A stretch of DNA of 64,000 nucleotides from Talpa occidentalis (taxonomy: Eukaryota; Chordata; Mammalia; Eulipotyphla; Talpidae). The position numbers and the translations under genes were made by a program. Location: NCBI RefSeq assembly GCF_014898055.3, contig NW_023601212.1, forward strand, positions 41,404,329 to 41,468,328, in the 5' to 3' direction. The notes under the pieces were generated by a model, which saw only the letters and a list, made by a program, of their open reading frames with translations, made no database searches and was not told the DNA's origin. Below are positions 35,310-46,995 of this stretch, one piece after another (position 1 is the stretch's first letter; each line of letters opens with the position of its first letter).

Positions 35310-35800
35310 TATTATATTAATGTCCTAAGGGCTGTTATAACAAATGACCAAAGACTGGGCAACTCAAAACAACAGAAATTTATTCATTTTAGAAGTCCAA
35401 ATTATTTATTTGGACTTGTGGAACTAGAGGTCCAAAGTCAAGGTGTTGGCAGGGTTGGTTCTTTCTGGAGGCTTCTTCCTTGTCTTTCTTTTGGCTTCTG
35501 GTGGTGGCTGCAGTCACTGATACTCCTGATCCTGGCTGAGCTGTTCCAGCCACTGCCTCGATTTCCACCTAACCTTTCTGTGTGTGTGTGTGTGTGTGTG
35601 TTTCTGTTGTCTGTCTTTCTAAGGATACTGTACATTGGATTAAGGAGCCACCAGGTTAATACAGGATAATCTCATCTCAAGATCTTTAATTAAATCTTTT
35701 TTCCAAATAAGGTCATAATCACCTTTCAGGAGGTTAAGGAATCAGCATATCTTTTTGTGGATTCCCATTCAAACCACTACTTGGATTAACATGAGTTGAG
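35310..35800 (-). mobile_element. Probable ERVL-MaLR (MLT1/MST-like) LTR
   Basis: GGCTGTTATAACAAATGACC, AACAACAGAAATTTATT and GTCCAAAGTCAAGGTGTTGG are the reversed MaLR LTR signature. No viral gene is present. Confidence 0.55.
35578..35602. repeat. (TG)n microsatellite
   Basis: About 11 TG units inside the LTR-like repeat. Confidence 0.95.
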
Positions 35801-36027
35801 ATAATCTACCCCCCAAAAGTTGCTTAGTGAGGGCTCAAAGTATTGATCATTTTCTCAAATGACAAAAAAATAACTGCTCTCACTGAGGGGGGAAGGACTG
35901 AGTGGCTGGGGCTGAGGGTAAAGGGAGGCTGCATATCTGTTGAATTAAAAATAAACCTGAGGGAGGGATGCATGATACCATAAAATGAAAATATTTAAAG
36001 CATACATGAGTCAAACCTCATCATTTT

Positions 36028-36305
36028 GGGGGCCTCCCTGGTGCACAGGGGTTAAAGTCTCAGCTCTATCAAGCTATCCCCAGCCACTGTGGCATGAGTT
36101 CGATCCCAGGCCAGGGAGCTAATCCACATGGCGCAGCAGACCTCTCCTGTCTCGCCCACAGTTCCCCTCAGCAGTGTATCTCAATAGATCCACCTGTTCT
36201 GCTCACCACTCTGTCTCTGATGAATCTGCTCACCCCTATCCCTGCACCTCTGGCCTACACTGCAGTTCTTGTATGCATAAATAAATAAAGATAAATCATA
36301 AAAAA
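36028..36305 (+). mobile_element. tRNA-derived SINE
   Basis: GGGGGCCTCCCTGGTGCACAG head, AATAAATAAAGATAAATC tail, flanked by CTCATCATTT at 36017 and 36306. Confidence 0.92.
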
Positions 36306-36479
36306 CTCATCATTTCAAAACTCAACATACACACATATGTGAAACCATCATATAGTTAAGAGAATGAATATTTTCCATTGCCCCTAAAAGTTCCCTTGTG
36401 ACCCTTTGTCAACCTGCCCCTCCTTCTACCCACCCTCCTTACACCTCCAACCCCAGACAATCTCTGAACTGCTGTCATT

Positions 36480-36665
36480 ATAGGTTAGGTTGCATTTTCA
36501 AAAAGTTAATATAAATGGGATCATAGAGTGTATAGCTTTTGATGTTTGGTTTCTTCCACTTCATGATATTACATATAACCTGTATTGTTCATTTTTAAGA
36601 TATTTTAAAGTTTATTGAGATATAATTGACACATAACACTGTATTAGTTTTAGTGGTACCACAGT
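36480..36665. repeat. Old LINE-1 fragment
   Basis: ATATAAATGGGATCATAGAG followed by AAGTTTATTGAGATATAATT is the usual order in old mammalian L1 3' regions. Confidence 0.6.
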
Positions 36666-36712
36666 CCTTTTTATGCCTTGATGTTACTATAATGGGTGGG
36701 CCATCATTTATC

Positions 36713-37274
36713 ACATTTATTTATTTATGCATACAAGAACTGGAGTGCAGGCCACAGGTGTGGGCGGTGAGAGGATTCCCCAGAGATAGAGTGGGGAACA
36801 GAACAGGAAGACCGACCGACCAAAATACACAGCTGAGGGCCTCCCCGGTGGCGCAGAGGTTGAGCGCTGGGTTGCGAAGCTGCCCGCAGCCTCTGCAGCG
36901 CGGGTTCAATCCCCGGCTGCTTCCAGGCCACCGGAGGAGGGTCCCACATGGTGCGCAGACCCCTCCTGCCGCCCTCTGCTCCCCTCAGCAGTGTACTTTG
37001 TCCTTCTGCCTGCTCTGCTCCCCGCTCTGGCTCTGGTGAATTCTCTCACCCTCCCACGCTTCTGACTGTACCCAGTGTTTGTATAAATAAATAAATAAAT
37101 CTTTAAAAAAAAAAAGAAAAAAGAAATACACAGCTGAGGGGTGCAGCAGGCGATACAGGAGAGGTCTGCTCCACCATGTGAGTAGCTCCCTGGCCAGGGA
37201 TCAAACTCCTGCTGCAGAGGCTGCAGATAGCTTCATAGTGCTGTGCTTAACCCCTTGCGCCACCAGGGAGGCCC
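36713..37274 (-). mobile_element. Older SINE split by a nested SINE
   Basis: The reversed older-subfamily copy occupies 36713-36838 and 37124-37274. The two halves join at a shared AAATACACAGCTGAGG. Confidence 0.93.
36839..37118 (+). mobile_element. Nested young-subfamily SINE
   Basis: It starts GCCTCCCCGGTGGCGCAGAG, has B box GGTTCAATCCCC and ends AATAAATAAATAAATCTTTAAA. The target duplication AAATACACAGCTGAGG is at 36823-36838 and 37124-37139. Confidence 0.95.
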
Positions 37275-37574
37275 CCGACTTCACTTTTTTGAGGGATGTT
37301 TTTCATGACTTAGTTAAGGGGCAGCAGAGGATGATACCAGAGATGAAAGTCCCCTCCCTATTATAGCATATCAGGGGTTCCTGAAATGCATGTGACTTAT
37401 CACTGCGATGGCAAACTTGACGGTGAACTTGATTTGAGGTGATGTCTGCCGCGTTTTTCCATTGTCAAATCACTTTTTCCCTTAGAAGGAAGTCATTAAA
37501 CTCTCTTGCCCACCTGGGACTATGCATGTGCCTCTCTTTTTCCTTCTCCTTTCTCTAATAAACCTGTCTTTTTA

Positions 37575-37625
37575 AAAGGTAAAAAAAAAAAAAGTAAAAA
37601 AAAAAAAAAAGTAAAAAAAAAACAC
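37575..37625. repeat. GT(A)n A-rich repeat
   Basis: Three GTAAAAAAA... units of 9-15 A in a row. Confidence 0.9.
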
Positions 37626-38054
37626 CTAAATCCAGTTCACACCCAATGACAGGAATCAAGCTCTACCTTTTAGAGAGAGGCATACCAAATAACTTGGGGA
37701 CATTTATAAAAACCATAATTAATAAATATATTAGGATATGTAAATGTCCCATTTATCCTAAAAGTTTCATCCACTAATTTTAGCATCCATGGGTGGATTT
37801 TATCTGATGCAGTGATTTCTGTGGTGTTTGAGGTGATTTTCTACTTCCCTCATTCCTTCTGCATTTATTAATTGGGCATCTTTTATAACGATAATTGGTC
37901 CCTTTCCCTCCATTTATTTATTTGGTCATTTATTTCATACTAATACTCATGGGTATTTATTTCTTTAGTCACAATTATCTTTTTAATATCAGAGAGTTCT
38001 ATTATCTTCTATGAAAGACCTCCCAGAGACTTTCCTTCATGCTTACAAGTAAAA

Positions 38055-38695
38055 TCCAAGTGTATTGCTTATTGACAAGCCCTATACACTCCCCTACCTG
38101 CTTCCAGTCTTCACCTGTTTTCCTTGCTTACTTTTGCCCTTGCTCATTCCTGCTTTGGTCCAACTGGCCCCTTTGTGGTCTCTCAATCTGACCAATGTTG
38201 TCGTTGCTGGAACATTCTCCTCCTCACCATCAGTGTCTCTCTCTGAGTGTTCTGTCCAGTTAGCCTTCTTCCTTCCCGTTGCTTTCTACCCCTACCTGGA
38301 ATTTGAGAACAGAAATGTATTTCCTTGCTTATCATCTTTTTTTTTTTTTTAAAGATTAATTTATTTATACAAGATCCGGGGAACAGGCCAGATGTGCAGG
38401 AGGGTGACAGGATTCACCAGAGACAGAGCAGGGAACAGAATAGGCAGACTGATGAAATACACTGCTGAGGGGAGCAGCGGGCGAGACAGAAGAGGTCTGC
38501 TTCGCCATGTGGGATTCTCGTCCACCAGCCAGGATCGAACCCGCGCTGCAGAGGGTGCGGACAGCTTCACAGTGCTGCGCTCAACTGCGCCACCAGGGAG
38601 GCCCGCCTATCATCTTTTGTTTACTGCTGGGTCCCCACACTTGGAGTATAGTAAGGACTCAATAAATATTTGTTGAATAAATGAAAGCATAAAGC
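38055..38695 (+). repeat. LINE-2 3' end interrupted by a SINE
   Basis: A TTGCCCTTGCTCATTCCTGC stretch is followed by TACCTGGAATTTGAG and, after the SINE, ACTCAATAAATATTTGTTGA. Confidence 0.75.
38341..38607 (-). mobile_element. tRNA-derived SINE in LINE-2
   Basis: Flanked by TATCATCTTTT at 38330-38340 and 38608-38618. Confidence 0.93.
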
Positions 38696-38749
38696 TGGAA
38701 GAATAGGAGTCTGAGATACATTAGTTTTCTCTCTGATTGAGCCAGGTAC

Positions 38750-38880
38750 TCAAAAGTGCTGCACCGTTTTAGTGCTACAACTCTGGGTTTACCATGTGTA
38801 AAATGAAGATAATTTAAAAAACTCATTTCCAAGACTGTTGAGAAGATTAAATGAGCTAACACCTATGAAATTAATAATGG
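38750..38880 (+). repeat. MIR-like fragment
   Basis: TGTGTAAAATGAAGATAATT and GAGAAGATTAAATGAGCTAA match the end of the MIR core. Confidence 0.6.
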
Positions 38881-39059
38881 CAGCATAATTCAACATTTTT
38901 ATTTATTACTACCATCTGTAAAATGGGCATGACAGCCACCTACTACAGAGAATTGTAAATTCTGAACCAGCACGTATAGAGCTCTATATAATTAACTAAT
39001 GCTATCATAGTTATTATCATTCCCAGGCTGCCCCCAGCCCATTTGAAAGATGTATTAAT

Positions 39060-39582
39060 CGAGTCCCATCGATTTATTTTCTTTTTGCAAATTCCTGTCC
39101 TCGGACGGTTCTGAGGCGCTGGGATGCTCGCCAGGCTTCCCACTCATCCATGTTGGGCGCGGACTTGCCAGAGTTGGGTATTCTGGCCCTTCTGCACCAC
39201 AGGTTTCCACAGTCCTGTCGACAGGCCTGGACCGTCCGCGGTGTCCATGGAAACCAAGCAGCCACAGGGGGGCGTGACGCCGCCGAGAGAGACAGCTGTA
39301 TTGGCCTATCAGGTCAAACTCTCCTCGACGACGGGCACAAACGAGTCCTCTAACGGGTGCGTTCTCGCGGGAAGGCGGGAATACACTACGGTCGCGGGAG
39401 TTGTTCCACCTCCACCAATTAAGAGCCGAGGTGGCTGTGATGGACAGCCGTAGCAGGAAGAGGCCCCGAGTGCAGGCTTTCATCCAATCGGCGGACTGCA
39501 GTCCCAATAAAGGGCCAATGAGGAGGTGTAGGGGGTGGGGCGAAGAGGCCGGTTGCTCCGGAAGTGGAGGGAGGGGGTGAAA
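39060..39582 (+). promoter_or_regulatory. DCAF15: DCAF15 CpG-rich promoter region with CCAAT boxes
   Basis: This CpG-rich segment lies directly upstream of the DCAF15 start codon. Two forward CCAAT boxes at 39484-39488 and 39515-39519 are spaced 31 bases apart, a typical NF-Y arrangement. No TATA box lies at a suitable distance. Further up, at 39240-39255, is GGTGTCCATGGAAACC, a near-palindrome like an RFX X-box. The transcription start is inferred to lie within about 60 bases of the ATG. Confidence 0.7.
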
Positions 39583-42500
39583 ATGGCGCCCAGCTCGAAA
39601 TCGGAGCGGAACAGCGGGGCCGGGAGCGGTGGCGGCGGCCCTGGGGGCGCTGGGGGAAAGCGGGCAGCGGGTCGGCGGCGGGAGCACGTCCTCAAGCAGC
39701 TGGAGCGGGTCAAGGTGAGGCCTGGAGTCTGGAAGGAGCGTGCCTGAGGGTAGGGAGGAGGGACGAGGGAGGCGCAGGGAGGGAGGGCATTCGCGGGGTG
39801 AGGGGTTGGGGGCGGAGTCCCGGGGAGGGGACTCTAATGAAGGGGGCTGGGCGGGGTCCCCGCGAGACGACTTGCAAGGAGGGTTCTGGGGTGGGAGCCT
39901 GGTTGGAGGGACGGGGAGCGGGGCACCGATGAGGGGGCTTGGATGGACGGGCTGGGGGCGGGGTCCCGGGGAGGAGCCTTGGATGGAGCGGAGCTTAGAG
40001 GCTTGCTGGAGGAATGAGGAGGAAGGGGCTGATCCAGGGTGAGAATCATTTTTCAAAACCTTGCTTTCATGGCCCCTGCGTTATCGAGGCTTTCCGCCTC
40101 CTTGGCAGAGCCCCTTTACCGACTTTGAGCTTCCTCCTGTTGTTTCTGTCCGGCCTCTGACCACACGGGAGTTGGAAGTTCCTGTACCTGTGTCTCCTTC
40201 CCCGCCTTGAATGGGGAGGGAGCTCCCTGGCGAGAGCCTGGTCTTCCTCCCCAGACTGTGTGCTACCTGAGTAGTGCTCTGCCTCCCCCATCAGGCTAAA
40301 CTTTCGGTGTGCATGTGTCTTCCCCCTTGAGTTTGGAAGCTCAGGGAGGGCAGAGATGTGAACCTTCTTTCCATAAGCCGCAATCCCAGCAGAACTGTCT
40401 GTGGATTGCTGGTGTGCCTTCTCTATTAGGCTGGCAGCTCCGTGAAGGCAAGGCAGTGTCTCCTTTAGACTGGGAGCTCCCTGGGCAGGGACAGTCCTCA
40501 CCCTCAGCCTGGAGCTCTCTGAGCAGGACTGTGGCACACCCTCACCTTGGAAGCTCCTGTACTAGGATTGTGTCTCCCCTGTCATCCTGGTCCTGGCCAA
40601 CAGGGCTATTCCATCAGACTGGGATCTCCTTGAGGGCTGGACTGTGACTCCAATTGGCCAGGAGGCTCCTTAGGCAGGGCTTTCTGTTTCCCACCAGACT
40701 GAACTCTCTTGAGGGCAGGCTGTGTCTCTCACATCAGGCTGGTATACAGGACCCAGGGTGTTTTGATTTCCCCAGTCAGTTTGTTCCTGCCCATCCCCCA
40801 AGTCTTTCCTCGGTGAAGTCTGGGAATAAGTGAGTTGATTAAAAGGTAACTAGGTTGATTAAGAAGGGGGGTTTGGGCAGGAACTGGAAGGTCATTGGAC
40901 AGTTTCCCCATTTGGTTTGCCTTGACTGACCCTAGTTAATGACAGGGCTGTCTTGAGGGACCTTAGTACCCCATGTATAGGGTAGTGGGTTGGGGACAGG
41001 TGAATACAGATCCATGTTCCATCCCAGCCTCCTCAGCAGTTGAGGACAGCCATAGCTCAGTATTCCATGAGGCAGCCTTCAGGAAGGCAGCCAGGTGGCC
41101 TGGAGTGGCCAGGGGTAACTGGAAGCCTTCCTAGAGGAGGTGCTGTCATTGCTGATCCTCAGAGCCTGGGGATTTGGGCAAGGGGGAACCTAAAACTGAA
41201 GCATGTGGTACTGAGAGGGAGATTGGAGGGAGTTCTCACTGGTTCATCTGTCCCCCAAGGGATTGGGTCCCAAGAGATTGGACCACTCAACCATTACGTT
41301 TGGCAGGTATTGGCCTGCCTGGCTGGACTGGACCTTGGGGGCGGGGAGCTGTGCTGCCTGGGGTGAGCTAGCTGGGGGCTTTGGGCAGCATCCACCAGAT
41401 AACTGCCTGAAGGGCCCTGGTTATCCCTTCCCCAGATCAGTGGGCAGCTGTCTCCTCGCCTCTTCCGGAAGCTGCCACCCAGGGTCTGCGTGTCTCTCAA
41501 GAACATTGTGGATGAGGACTTTCTCTATGCAGGGTGAGATGGGGACCAAACTGGTGGTTGGCTGGGCGGGGCAGTGACTGAGGCTAACTTGGCTACTGTT
41601 CCCCCCACTCACTAACCCCACAGACACATATTCCTGGGCTTTTCCAAGTGTGGCCGCTACGTCCTCTCTTACACCAGCAGCAGCGGGGATGATGACTTTT
41701 CCTTCTACATCTACCACTTGTACTGGTGGGAGTTCAACGTGCACAGCAAGCTCAAACTGGTAGGGCCAGGCTATTCCTTCCAACAGCGTGACCCCAGCAG
41801 GTCATAACACCCTATGTACCTGTGGAGCCTTGTCCAGACTATTAGATGGTACATGAAAACCCTGTTTTTTTAGTTGAAAATGGGGAGATAGTGGTGATTT
41901 CATGTGGTTCGATTCAGCACATAAATCCCTTAACACACTGCAGCCTCAGGCCAAGTGGCACCCATTAACTTTGTGAGGACCAAGATGCTGCCACAGCGGC
42001 ATTAATCCTGACCATAACTTCTTGAACTCCATCCAGGATGTGGGTGATGTTTCTCCAGTTTACACATGAACTCAGAGAGATGAACAGGTTTTGGGGCTTG
42101 GAAATGCAGTGTCTAGGCGAGTCCCCATTGCCAGGGCAGAACTCCTATTGGGTTCCCCTGTCTCAGGTCCAGTTCATTTCCCTCACTTGTGAGGGGAACT
42201 CCCCAGTTTGTCTTCAGGAAGATAGGCTGCTTGGGGCTCCCTGACCCCCAACCCTCTCTGACCCTACACTGACCCCAAACATGCTGCTCAGGTACGGCAG
42301 GTACGGCTCTTCCAGGATGAGGAAATCTACAGCGACCTTTACCTGACTGTGTGCGAGTGGCCCAGTGATGCCTCCAAGGTCATTGTCTTCGGTTTTAAGT
42401 GAGTCTTGGGGGCATGGAGTGCGGAGAGAGGATTGGGAAGGGGTGTGTGGACCAGGTTGCTGAGGGTGTGTGGCCCCCAGCACCCGCTCAGCCAATGGAA

Positions 42501-45500
42501 TGCTCATGAACATGATGATGATGAGTGATGAGAACCACCGTGACATCTACATCAGTACTGTGGCCATGCCACCACCAGACCGCTGTGCTGCCTGCCAGGA
42601 GGCCAGCCGGGCCCACCCAGGTGAGGGACTAGCTGCCTTGTGGCACAATCCCCTGCCTCCCTGCCAACCAAGGGCTGAGAGTGAGCCTGTGGCATGTGTT
42701 GCTGCAGGTGACCCGAGTGCACAATGCCTGCGGCATGGCTTCATGCTGCACACCAAGTACCAGGTGGTCTACCCCTTCCCCACCTTCCAGCCTGCCTTTC
42801 AGCTCAAGAAGGACCAGGTGGTGCTGCTCAACACCAGCTACTCCCTGGTGGCCTGCGCTGTCTCAGTTCACTCGGCAGGTAGGCCCCTGTGAGGGTGGTT
42901 CTGCTACTACCCTGTGATATGGACAAGGAGGCTGAGGAACAGAGAGGCATAACCCCTTCAGCCCTAAGCAGGACTGCTGGGGCCCAAGCCCAGCCATGCC
43001 TCATCCTGGTCCAATAGAACTTTCAACAGGGCTGAGGTGTTCCATACTTGCTGTGTCTGCCATAATTGCTGCCAGTGGCCCCTTAAAAGTAGTTCATGTG
43101 TCCAATGACCTGAGTTTCAAGTTTTATTAAATTAAGTTTAAATAGCCACATGTGGCAAGCAGCTACTAGCTGGACAGCACGCCCTTCTCTTTAAAAAGCA
43201 GTATGCTAGTTAGAAATCTCAGTAGTTACTGGACAGACATCCATCCTTTATCTTTGGTCATCATAGAAATGCCATGAAAAGCACAAAGTGATGTCCCTCG
43301 ACAGGGTTTCAGATGGTTAGCAAGCTGGAAAATGCCACTGGCTGGCGGTGACATGAGGTCCCAGCAGCCCTGTGCCCAGGCATGTGTGAGGCTGAGGTGG
43401 CAGCATCTGGGGGCTGTCTGGTGTCCATCCGGGGGTTGGGGAGGTAGGACAGGTAGATCCTCCTTATCAGCAGGCCCAGTGAGCTCTCCAGGGTGCGTAT
43501 CTAAAAGATGTGCAAAGATGCAAACAAACAAGGATATCTATAATAGACTGCCACTTACTTATAGATTAGAAATTTGTTTGAATTTTGCAAGGCCCCAAAA
43601 TAAAAAGGTAACTTCTAGCTACCTTGAAATAGTTACCTCTAGAGGGTGAAGGTGGAGGGACATGGGGTTGAAGAGAGCATTAAATGTATTTAAGACCACA
43701 GATCATCAGGGGCCAGCATGCCTTGTCTTCAGGCCCTTCTAGGGCTGCCTACCCCATCTGGCCACCAGTGCCAGTGTGACTGAGGTACTCCCCTCGCTGA
43801 GCCATGAACCCCAGTGTTTCAGACCTGGACTGGGCACATTCCTGAAACCTGTTAGGAAGGACCACATCAGATAGGATTCTCCTGTGTACACCCAGTCCAG
43901 GAGAGCATCACTGTCATCGTGTCTAACACCTGTCGCCACATGTACACAGTGGGGAGCTTTGACGTGCTCATTTTCCAGTGTTAGCACTCCCCTCCCCCAA
44001 GCACCACCACTACAGTGAACAAGAGCCAGACTCACATTATCTCATGGCATGACCTTGGACAAGTTTCTCTCTGAGCCTCAGTCCCCAGTCTCTGAACCAG
44101 GAAGACATGGTCTCCTCTCCTGGGGCTGCTGGTAGGGGGTCCAAAGGAGACAGTACAGGCAGAGCCTAGGCCTGACTCTGGAACTACTTGGTGATGAACT
44201 GATCCCACCCCCCGCCAGATGGGGATCTCACCTCAGCTCTAGACAAACTGAGAGAGAGAGATGAAGCCCTGGCTTTGGCCAGTCTTTTGGGGAAGATGGA
44301 GGTTTTTGTAGTAAACCCCAAGCTTATTTACTTGCATAAATCACTACCGTGGACATTCTGCTCCCAAGGCAGAGATTTTGTTCGTCTGGTGCACATCTTT
44401 GTCCTCAACATTTGGCGTACAATAGGTGGTTAGTTAAGTTTAAATGAGTAAGTGTGTGGGTGTGAGAGGGCCTTTTCCTTTCTGGGGGGTTTCAAACTGA
44501 TCTCTCAGCAAAGGTAAATCTAGAAGGGCTTCCTCAAGGAAACCTTATTCAGAAGGAAGTTGGGCGTATCCTGGACTTCAACTTGTTTATTAATCTTCCT
44601 CTTCCCCCATTTCTGTTGCTTCTTTTGTTCCAGGCGATAGCAGCTTCTGCCAAATCCTGTATGACCATACCACCTCGCCCCCAGTCCATCCCAATCCCCC
44701 TGGACCCCCAAGCCCAGAGGTGCCCCCTGCCTTTCCCAGCTCCCACCCTGAGGCAGCCCCAACCCGGTGCTCTGGGAACCCCGAGCCTTCCCCTGCCATT
44801 GCTAAAGCCAAGGAGTTTGTGGCAGACATCTTCCGCAGGGCCAAAGAGGCCAAGGGTGGGACCTCAGAGGAAGCCCGGCTGCCTCCCTGCCCAGGGCCCT
44901 CAGGCAGCCGCTGTCATGCACCCTCTGAGCCCCTAGCCCCAGGTGGGGATGCAGTGCCACGGGATAGCCCCCCTGCAGCTGAGGTGGCTGCTCCTGAGCC
45001 CGGCTACATCAACTACACCAAACTGTATTATGTGCTGGGCTCTGGTGAAGGGACGGAGCCAGAAGATGGTGAGTGGCGGGGAAGCGGGGGGAGGATGGCA
45101 GGACTATGGGCGTTGGAGGCCCACCTGGAGACCAGCTTCAAGTCTTCCTACCCCACCTATGCCTCCTTTCTGCCTCTTCAGAGTTTGAGGATGACAAGAT
45201 TTCCCTGCCCTTCGTGGTTACTGATCTCCGTGGTCGCAACCTGCGGCCCATGCGGGAACGGGCTGCTGTCCAGGTTGGTGTTGGTGGTGGACAGGTGAGG
45301 GGGCAACCCTAGGCAGCCTGCTTAGGTGGCTTTTGCCACAATCCTTCCCCTGTCTGTACCCCCTCTGCCCACAGAGTCAGTACCTAACTGTGGAGCAGCT
45401 CACACTGGATTTTGAATATGTCATCAATGAGGTCATACGCCATGATGCCACCTGGGGTCATCAGTTCTGTTCCTTTAGTGACTATGACATTGTCATCCTG

Positions 45501-46483
45501 GAGGTGAGCCCGGGTGGGACAGGTATTTCCTCCTTGATCACTCTGGGGGTCACCCTCACTAGCTGTCACTCTCTAATCCCTGCCCTCCAGGTCTGCCCGG
45601 AAACCAATCAGGTCCTCATCAACATTGGCCTGCTGCTCCTGGCCTTCCCATCTCCCACTGAGGAGGGCCAGCTCCGGTGAGTGGTCAGGGGCCACAGCTG
45701 GACACATCAGTGGAGGGGGAGTGGCTTTGTGAGAAGACTTCTGGCCCCCAAACCTGGATCAGCCCCTCTTCTATAGCTTCAAAGATAAAACCCATCAGAT
45801 ATCCCGGGTCCCAGGTTCATCTGTCTCCTCTGCTCCCCACCTCCCTGCAGACCAAAGACCTACCACACCAGCCTCAAGGTGGCATGGGACCTTAATACCG
45901 GCATCTTTGTGACAGTGAGCGTGGGTGACCTCACAGAGGTCAAAGGGCAAACCAGGTGAGGCGAGCCCGGCACCAGGGCTGGTGGCTAGGGTGGGTGACT
46001 TGGGACCATGAGAGCCACTCACTCCCTCATCCTTAGCGGCAGTGTCTGGAGCTCGTACCGCAAGAGCTGCGTGGACATGGTGATGAAGTGGCTAGTGCCT
46101 GAGAGCAGCGGCCGCTATGTCAACAGGATGACCAATGAGGCACTGCACAAAGGTCGGTCCTGCAGCCTGGTGACCATCAGGACAGGTGCTCATGCTGGCA
46201 TAGGTGCCAGTTCTGAGTGTTGCTGAATAGTGGCACATTGGTCCTGCTAGTGGGCACCGTGGAATCGGGGAGGGGAGGGCAGCCTAGATCAGGCTAAGCC
46301 CTGGGCCAGTTCAGAAAGGGCATAGCAGATGTGGCCTCCTGGGCCCCCATCAGATTGGGTAGACACAGGCCCTTCCAGGAGCCTGGGTCCACTGGGGTTC
46401 CATAGCTGTCTCCACCCTCCCTTGCAGGTTGCTCACTGAAGGTTCTAGCAGACAGCGAGCGATACACATGGATTGTGCTGTGA
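39583..46483 (+). CDS. DCAF15: DCAF15, complete, 13 coding exons, 600 aa
   Basis: DCAF15 is the substrate receptor of a CRL4 ubiquitin ligase. It docks on DDB1 with DDA1 and is the target of aryl-sulfonamide 'glue' compounds that redirect it to RBM39. Exons: 39583-39714, 41436-41533, 41624-41759, 42292-42398, 42481-42620, 42708-42878, 44634-45068, 45182-45273, 45375-45503, 45591-45676, 45851-45955, 46037-46152, 46428-46483. They sum to 1803 nt, 600 codons plus stop, the same length as the human protein. The N-terminus is [16 protein letters not shown] and Gly-rich. The N-terminal domain spans about residues 45-270 ([33 protein letters not shown]). A Pro/Ser-rich linker lies at about 275-400 (most of exon 7). 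The C-terminal domain runs to [16 protein letters not shown]. The start has a strong context (GAAAATGGCG). The exon 8 donor is GTTGGT, weaker than the rest. No frame break was found, so the gene looks fully functional. Confidence 0.97.
40205..40745 (+). repeat. Degenerate ~40-bp tandem array in DCAF15 intron 1
   Basis: Eleven to fourteen imperfect units share 'ggagctccttgagggcagg' and 'actgtgtctcc' with a 'caggct/cagact' end. The clearest units start near 40430, 40468, 40509, 40548, 40618, 40659 and 40699. Confidence 0.75.
44030..44165 (+). repeat. MIR fragment in DCAF15 intron 6
   Basis: CATGACCTTGGACAAGTTTC is followed by CTCTCTGAGCCTCAGTCCCC. Confidence 0.7.
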
Positions 46484-46873
46484 GGGCCCGGCCGCCCTGG
46501 ACACTGACTCCAACTACCTCCGCGGCCTGAGAGCTGGCCGCCTTCCTGGCAGCCTCTTCCTGGCTGGCCTGCCGACCAATGACCGGCACTAGTGTTAGGC
46601 TGCAGGAAGGGGGCGGGGCTGGGCAGCCCCTGGTGGCCTGAGAGTCTGGACACTTCTTATTTATGCCTATTTAAGTTGGGAAGGGGCAGAGGGGGGAGCC
46701 CCTGCCCCACCAGCCACCACTCCAAGGGCGTGAGCCCTGGCACCCCTTGTGATGACAAGTGTGGAGCCCGAATGGACCCTGTTCCCCTGCCCATTCCACC
46801 CTTAGCCTCCCCCAACCTGAGGTGGCAACCTCATGGCTATCCCTCTATCCCCCACCCCTGTCCCTGTTCATGT

Positions 46874-46879
46874 AATAAA
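46874..46879 (+). terminator. DCAF15: DCAF15 polyadenylation signal
   Basis: AATAAA lies about 390 bases after the stop codon and is followed by TG-rich sequence. The RFX1 signal on the other strand is only about 110 bases further on. Confidence 0.85.
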
Positions 46880-46989
46880 TTGTTCTATTTCTGAACCTGA
46901 CTGTGGTCCCCTTGTTGCTGCTGGAGCCCTCAAGCCTCAGACCCCCACCAAGGCCAGCAATTCAGCAATAGCCAAATATCACAGCGGAA

Positions 46990-46995
46990 TTTATT
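46990..46995 (-). terminator. RFX1: RFX1 polyadenylation signal
   Basis: AATAAA on the minus strand lies about 1.25 kb beyond the RFX1 stop, followed downstream by G/T-rich sequence. This predicts a 3' UTR of about 1.27 kb, continuous with the last coding exon. Confidence 0.8.

Larger units (their letters stand above)
28292..39060. other. Gene-free interval between PODNL1 and DCAF15
   Basis: About 10.8 kb separates the divergent PODNL1 and DCAF15 loci. The 5' exon or exons of PODNL1 should lie near its left end but were not identified. The rest holds old LINE, LTR-like and other interspersed repeats and SINEs, listed separately. I see nothing recognisable in 29.9-30.3, 30.8-31.5, 31.9-32.5, 33.1-33.5 and 37.6-38.0 kb. 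Confidence 0.7.

Noticed and set aside
36839..36915. tRNA-like A and B boxes suggesting a tRNA gene
   Set aside because: The tRNA-like part is the head of a SINE with a body and AATAAATC tail; it cannot fold as a full tRNA.
39055..40056. 333-codon open frame on the minus strand across the DCAF15 promoter and first exon
   Set aside because: It is antisense to a CpG island and DCAF15 exon 1. Its Pro/Ser/Arg-rich content follows from GC-rich sequence and matches no family I know.
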